64,000 nucleotides of DNA from JBIQKZ01 sp044464765. GTDB lineage: Bacteria; Pseudomonadota; Gammaproteobacteria; Burkholderiales; Burkholderiaceae_B. Position numbers and translations under genes: made by a program. Of the stretch, positions 60,710 to 64,000 are shown one piece after another; within the stretch, counting starts at the first letter, position 1; every line of letters starts with the position of its first letter. The stretch lies in the NCBI GenBank assembly GCA_044464765.1, contig JBIQKZ010000002.1, positions 124,001-188,000 on the forward strand, written 5' to 3'. The notes below the pieces were generated by a model. The model saw only the letters and a program-made list of their open reading frames with translations, ran no database searches and had not been told where the DNA came from.

Positions 60710-60738
60710 AAGCGGCTTTGAACAAGCCGCTTTTTTTT
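60710..60738 (+). terminator. Strong Rho-independent terminator just upstream of thioredoxin
   Basis: AAGCGGCTT (60710-60718), a five-base loop and AAGCCGCTT (60724-60732) form a perfect 9-bp stem running into eight T residues. It ends only 12 bases before the thioredoxin ATG, so either thioredoxin is controlled by read-through or its transcript starts within this region. Confidence 0.85.
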
Positions 60739-60750
60739 CATGGATTTATT

Positions 60751-61131
60751 ATGAGCACCATTGACCTGAACAAAGACTCTTTTCAGGATGCAATACGTGA
60801 CGGCAAACCTCTGATCGTGGATTTCTGGGCGCCCTGGTGCGGCCCATGCCGCAACTTCGCGCCTATTTTCGACGCGGCCTCCGAACAACACGACGACATC
60901 ATCTTCGCCAAGGTCAATACCGAAGAACAAGACGAACTGGCAACCGGCATGGGCATTCGTTCCATCCCCACGCTAATGGTGTTCCGCGAGCAAGTGCTAT
61001 TGTTCAACCAGGCGGGCGCCCTGTCGGCCGGCCAGTTCGACGAGCTGATCAGCCAGGTCAAATCCATCGATATGGCCCAGGTGCATGCGGATATCGCCGA
61101 GCAGCAAAAAAATAGCGGCAGCGACGACTAA
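60751..61131 (+). CDS. Thioredoxin family protein
   Basis: A 126-residue thioredoxin with the active site WCGPC (Cys30/Cys33) in LIVDFWAPWCGPCRNFAP, and the cis-Pro loop GIRSIPTLMVF. The C-terminal extension (about 108-126) is acidic and polar, ending NSGSDD; classical TrxA is shorter, near 108 residues. It is a cytoplasmic disulfide reductase, but the extension and the odd position after a terminator suggest it is not the main trxA. The start is 60751, with only a weak GGA before it. Confidence 0.9.
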   Translation: MSTIDLNKDSFQDAIRDGKPLIVDFWAPWCGPCRNFAPIFDAASEQHDDIIFAKVNTEEQDELATGMGIRSIPTLMVFREQVLLFNQAGALSAGQFDELISQVKSIDMAQVHADIAEQQKNSGSDD

Positions 61132-61143
61132 TTACATTGTTGC

Positions 61144-61182
61144 GTGCGATCGGCTCGCGTGCTCAGTCGACTCCGATCGCAC
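61144..61182. terminator. 10-bp stem between thioredoxin and the YigZ gene
   Basis: GTGCGATCGG (61144-61153) pairs with CCGATCGCAC (61173-61182) across a 19-base loop, between convergent genes. There is no T run, so it is only a possible terminator or mRNA 3' stabiliser. Confidence 0.4.
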
Positions 61183-61227
61183 CGCGGTTACCCCGAACAG
61201 CGTGGCTAGGGCCAGTGGCCTGCTTGC

Positions 61228-61812
61228 TTAGTCGTAAACCTGCACTTCACCCCGGCCGCGCGTCAGGTCGGTAAATGCTTCAATGAATTCAGCCTGCCTG
61301 TCCTTGGGCAGGCGCAAGCGCCAGTTCACGCCTTCCGCGTCGAATGATTCGTCGACCACACTGGCCTGGTAGACCGCCAGGCGCGATTGCGCCAAGGCCA
61401 TATCGCCGAAAGGACAGCGGCACGCGACCTCGACTTCGGCCACGATGGGCGCCTTTTCCGCCAGGCGCAGACACTGGGCGGCCACGCCGCCATACGCGCG
61501 TATCAGGCCGCCCGTCCCCAGTTTGATGCCGCCAAACCACCGCACCACCAGCACCGCAACCCGATCACACTTTTGTCCCTCGATGGCCTGCAGAATAGGC
61601 CGTCCCGCCGTGCCGCCCGGTTCGCCATCGTCGTTGAAGCGGTACTCTGCGCCCAGCTTGTACGCCCAGCAATTATGCGTAGCCCCGACGACGCTTTCCC
61701 TGGCAAAAAAAGCCAAGGCTTCCGCCGGGGATTGAACGGGCGCGGCCAGGGCCGTGAAACGGCTTTTACGGATTTCTTCCTGATACGTATTCGGTGCGCT
61801 CAGCGTATACAA
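61228..61812 (-). CDS. YigZ/IMPACT family protein
   Basis: A 194-residue protein of the UPF0029/YigZ group. The diagnostic block DDGEPGGTAGRPILQAIEG is followed by VLVVRWFGGIKLGTGGLIRAYGG. The N terminus begins KSRFTALAAPV. The IMPACT-like N-terminal domain is joined to a small ferredoxin-like C-terminal domain (about 130-194). A biochemical role is not firmly known; eukaryotic IMPACT regulates translation. It follows the YbiT gene (nine bases from stop to start), and shares its transcript. Confidence 0.9.
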   Translation of the reverse strand: MYTLSAPNTYQEEIRKSRFTALAAPVQSPAEALAFFARESVVGATHNCWAYKLGAEYRFNDDGEPGGTAGRPILQAIEGQKCDRVAVLVVRWFGGIKLGTGGLIRAYGGVAAQCLRLAEKAPIVAEVEVACRCPFGDMALAQSRLAVYQASVVDESFDAEGVNWRLRLPKDRQAEFIEAFTDLTRGRGEVQVYD

Positions 61813-61820
61813 GACAGGCC

Positions 61821-63422
61821 TTAATCATTCAGACCGCGCGAGTCCAGATAGTCATCGTAGTTGCCGCGGTAGTCGACGATTTCCCCGGTGGGAAGAATTT
61901 CGAAAATACGTGTGGCCAGCCCCGAAACGAACTCGCGGTCATGCGACACAAAGATCAACGTGCCTTCGTATTTTTCAAGCGCATATTGCAAGGACTCAAT
62001 GGACTCCATGTCCAGGTGGTTCGTGGGCTCGTCAAGCAACATGACATTATGCCGACCCAACATCAGGCGACCGAATGTCATGCGGTTCTTTTCGCCACCC
62101 GACAGCACCTTCACCGCCTTGGGAATGTCATCGGCTGAAAACAGCAGGCGGCCCAGGACCGAGCGAAGCGATTGGTCGTCGTCGCCGGGCTGACGATAAT
62201 CGCCCATCCAGTCAAACAGGTTCTTGTCCGACTGGAACTGATCGGAAACGTCTTGGGCCATATAACCGATATCGGCACTGTCCGACCATTTGATGGAACC
62301 GCCATCGCTGGCCAAATCGTTAGCCAGCATGCGCAGCAAAGTGGTCTTGCCCACGCCGTTCGCCCCGATGATGGCGATTTTCTCGCCCGCTTCGACCATG
62401 GCCGAAAATGGCGTAATAACGGGCTTGTCATACGCCTTTTCAATACGCTCGATCGTTACGGCCAAACGATGCATGACCTTGTTCTGCTCGAAACGGATAT
62501 AGGGGTTCTGACGCGACGACGGCTTGACCTGAATGGTTTCCGCCTTGATGCGGTCAATCTGCTTGAGGCGCGACGTAGCCTGGCGGGATTTGGATTTGTT
62601 GGCCGCAAAGCGGCGTACAAAATCCTGCAGCTCGGCCACGCGCTCTTTAGCCTTGGCGTTGACGGCGGAAATGCGCTCTTTGGCCTGAGTGCTGGCCATC
62701 ATGTAGTCATCATAATTGCCGGGGTAGACCCGCAGCTCGCGATAATCCAGATCGGCCATATGCGTGCACACCTGGTTCAGGAAATGCCGGTCGTGGCTGA
62801 TAATGACCATGGTGCTCTGGTAACCGTTCAGCACGTCTTCCAGCCAACGTATGGTGTTGATGTCCAGGTTGTTGGTGGGTTCGTCCAGCAACAGGACGTC
62901 AGGGTTGGAAAACAGCGCCTGCGCAAGCAATACGCGCAGCTTCCAGCCCGGGGCGACTTCCCTCATGGGCTGCTCATGCTGCTCGACCGGAATGTCCAGA
63001 CCCAGAAGCAATTCGCCCGCCCGCGCCTCGGCGGTGTAGCCATCGTACTCGGCAAACTTGGCTTCGAGATTGGCCGCGTGCATGTAATCTTCTTCTGTGG
63101 CGTCCGGATTGGCGTAGATGGCATCGCGTTCAGCCATCACCTGCCACATTTCCTCGTGGCCCATCAACACTACGTCCAGAACACGAATGTCTTCATAGGC
63201 GAACTGATCCTGGCGCAACTTGCCCAGCCGGACACCGGGATCCAGCGAGACATTGCCGCCCGATGGTTCCAGGTCTCCGCCAATAATCTTCATGAAAGTG
63301 GATTTGCCTGATCCATTCGCGCCAATCAGGCCATATCGGTTGCCGTCGCCAAACTTGACGCTGACGTTTTCAAAAAGAGGTTTGGGTCCAAACTGAATAG
63401 TAAGATTTGCTGTGGAGATCAC
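61821..63422 (-). CDS. ybiT: ABC-F family ATPase, YbiT type
   Basis: A soluble duplicated ATPase that acts on the ribosome rather than in a membrane. It has two Walker A motifs (IGANGSGKST, IGANGVGKTT) and two Walker B motifs (LLLDEPTNNLD, LLDEPTNHLD). The first signature is VAPGWKLR instead of LSGGxK; the same substitution is typical of YbiT. The second is LSGGEKNRMTFG. The linker (about 255-310) is basic and helical, as in the P-site tRNA interaction motif. It starts with GTG at 63422 (read as MISTANLTI), 533 residues. The YigZ gene follows at nine bases. A possible promoter TTGATA reads leftward in the region upstream. Confidence 0.93.
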   Translation of the reverse strand: MISTANLTIQFGPKPLFENVSVKFGDGNRYGLIGANGSGKSTFMKIIGGDLEPSGGNVSLDPGVRLGKLRQDQFAYEDIRVLDVVLMGHEEMWQVMAERDAIYANPDATEEDYMHAANLEAKFAEYDGYTAEARAGELLLGLDIPVEQHEQPMREVAPGWKLRVLLAQALFSNPDVLLLDEPTNNLDINTIRWLEDVLNGYQSTMVIISHDRHFLNQVCTHMADLDYRELRVYPGNYDDYMMASTQAKERISAVNAKAKERVAELQDFVRRFAANKSKSRQATSRLKQIDRIKAETIQVKPSSRQNPYIRFEQNKVMHRLAVTIERIEKAYDKPVITPFSAMVEAGEKIAIIGANGVGKTTLLRMLANDLASDGGSIKWSDSADIGYMAQDVSDQFQSDKNLFDWMGDYRQPGDDDQSLRSVLGRLLFSADDIPKAVKVLSGGEKNRMTFGRLMLGRHNVMLLDEPTNHLDMESIESLQYALEKYEGTLIFVSHDREFVSGLATRIFEILPTGEIVDYRGNYDDYLDSRGLND

Positions 63423-63576
63423 GTGAAGCCGTATAGTGTGAAGTCGAAAACCTGTTCCGTCGCGGCCGTCTTTTAACGCGAACGCTACTGCCGCCCACGC
63501 TCGGGGCGGCCATCGTACAGATAGGGATAACTATCTAGTGTATCAAGTTTGGCTCTGGTCGCGGTGACGCCCCAGG

Positions 63577-63627
63577 GCGTGCCTTGCGCTTGCTTCCACG
63601 CCTAAAAGGAAGCAAGCGCAAGGACGC
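63577..63627. repeat. Long inverted repeat at the end of the S9 peptidase gene
   Basis: CCTTGCGCTTGCTTCC (63582-63597) and its exact complement (63608-63623) form a 16-bp stem with a 10-base loop. Outer GCGT (63577-63580) and ACGC (63624-63627) extend it across a one-base bulge to 20 pairs. The last base of the stem overlaps the peptidase stop codon (63627-63629). No T run follows, so it is not a standard terminator. Confidence 0.75.
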
Positions 63628-64000
63628 TAATTGCCGGACGCGGAATAGCGCGAGCCCGTATGGTGGAAGAATGCCGTCCACAAATACGTAAGGTAGGCTT
63701 GCTGGCTGCGGTCCAGGCTATGCCCGTCCTTGGGGAATGCGTACAAAAGATATGGGTTTGGGCCCAAGGCGACATTTTGCAACGCAGCGGCAAGCTTATA
63801 ACTGTGCGCCGGCATGACGCGGCCGTCCGCCTTGCCGGTGAAGACATACATTGGCGGATACTGCTGCGGCTTCACATTATGCACGGGCGAGAACGTCATC
63901 AGGTTTTCGAACTCGGCCTGATTATCGGTTTTCCCGTAGTCGCCATGCCAGTTGAATCCGGACGAAAACTTATCGTAGCGCACCAGATCGTGGACGCCCA
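63627..64000 (-). CDS. Prolyl oligopeptidase family (S9) serine peptidase, C-terminal part
   Basis: The gene runs off the right edge; only the last 124 or so residues are here. The sequence GVHDLVRYDKFSSGF, NWHGDYG, then YPPMYVFTGKADGRVMPAHSYK and FPKDGHSLDRS matches the catalytic end of S9A prolyl oligopeptidases: the Asp of the triad lies in KADGRV (family norm D-D-R-V) and the His in DGHS. The Ser is upstream of the window. The remaining C-terminal helix ends GSRYSASGN. A typical member has 650-720 residues, so more than four fifths of the gene is outside. Confidence 0.85.
   Translation of the reverse strand, partial: GVHDLVRYDKFSSGFNWHGDYGKTDNQAEFENLMTFSPVHNVKPQQYPPMYVFTGKADGRVMPAHSYKLAAALQNVALGPNPYLLYAFPKDGHSLDRSQQAYLTYLWTAFFHHTGSRYSASGN

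Overview
The window comes from the chromosome of a betaproteobacterium, most likely a member of the Alcaligenaceae (Bordetella, Achromobacter or Pusillimonas-like). The reasons are the high GC content with short intergenic gaps, a pyruvate dehydrogenase operon whose E3 carries its own lipoyl domain, a gmk-rpoZ-spoT block, a TpsA/TpsB pair, and the overall gene content. This placement is inference from gene families. I see no rRNA, tRNA, CRISPR array, prophage or intact insertion sequence.

Layout. 1-6.3 kb (minus): aceE-aceF-lpdA. 6.5-9.8 kb (plus): a membrane sensor kinase, a FixJ-type response regulator and folD, read divergently from aceE and joined by 4-base ATGA overlaps. 9.9-12.7 kb (plus): an M3 oligopeptidase and a Sco1/SenC protein. 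12.7-15.4 kb (minus): an Lpd-like flavoprotein, a nitroreductase and pdxJ. 15.5-21.5 kb (minus): a complete RND efflux operon. 21.8-24.5 kb (minus): a three-gene ABC importer with a PF04392-type binding protein. 24.6-26.2 kb (minus): a spermidine-synthase-like protein and exonuclease III. 26.2-30.6 kb (plus): a methyltransferase, an unknown small protein, then gmk-rpoZ-spoT. 30.6-35 kb: an M23 peptidase and a YbbA-type ATPase facing tesA, then ppiD. 35-42.5 kb: glycerophosphodiesterase, rlmJ, an rRNA pseudouridine synthase, a PII protein, nadE, an MscS-type channel and argH.

42.5-51.8 kb is the accessory-looking island. It holds a two-partner secretion pair (tpsB, tpsA), a 66-residue orphan protein, and a divergent 1211-residue regulator. 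The regulator combines a winged helix, a BTAD-like domain with a Cys4 knuckle, a degenerate cyclase-like domain, an AAA ATPase and TPR-like repeats. Its intergenic regions carry ordered direct repeats (13-bp x 6, 21-bp-spaced, 11-bp-spaced) that no gene explains. This is the best candidate here for an undescribed regulated surface or secretion system.

51.7-64 kb returns to core genes: rlmD, a Spy/CpxP-like protein, a PolB-type exonuclease, nlpD-pcm-surE, plsY, tsaD, an NCS2 permease, a thioredoxin behind a structured RNA and terminator, a YigZ protein, the ABC-F protein YbiT, and the C-terminal end of an S9 peptidase cut by the window edge.

Start sites were chosen from ribosome-binding sites, signal peptides, family conservation and overlaps, and often differ from the longest possible frame. 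All functional calls come from reading motifs; no database search was run.
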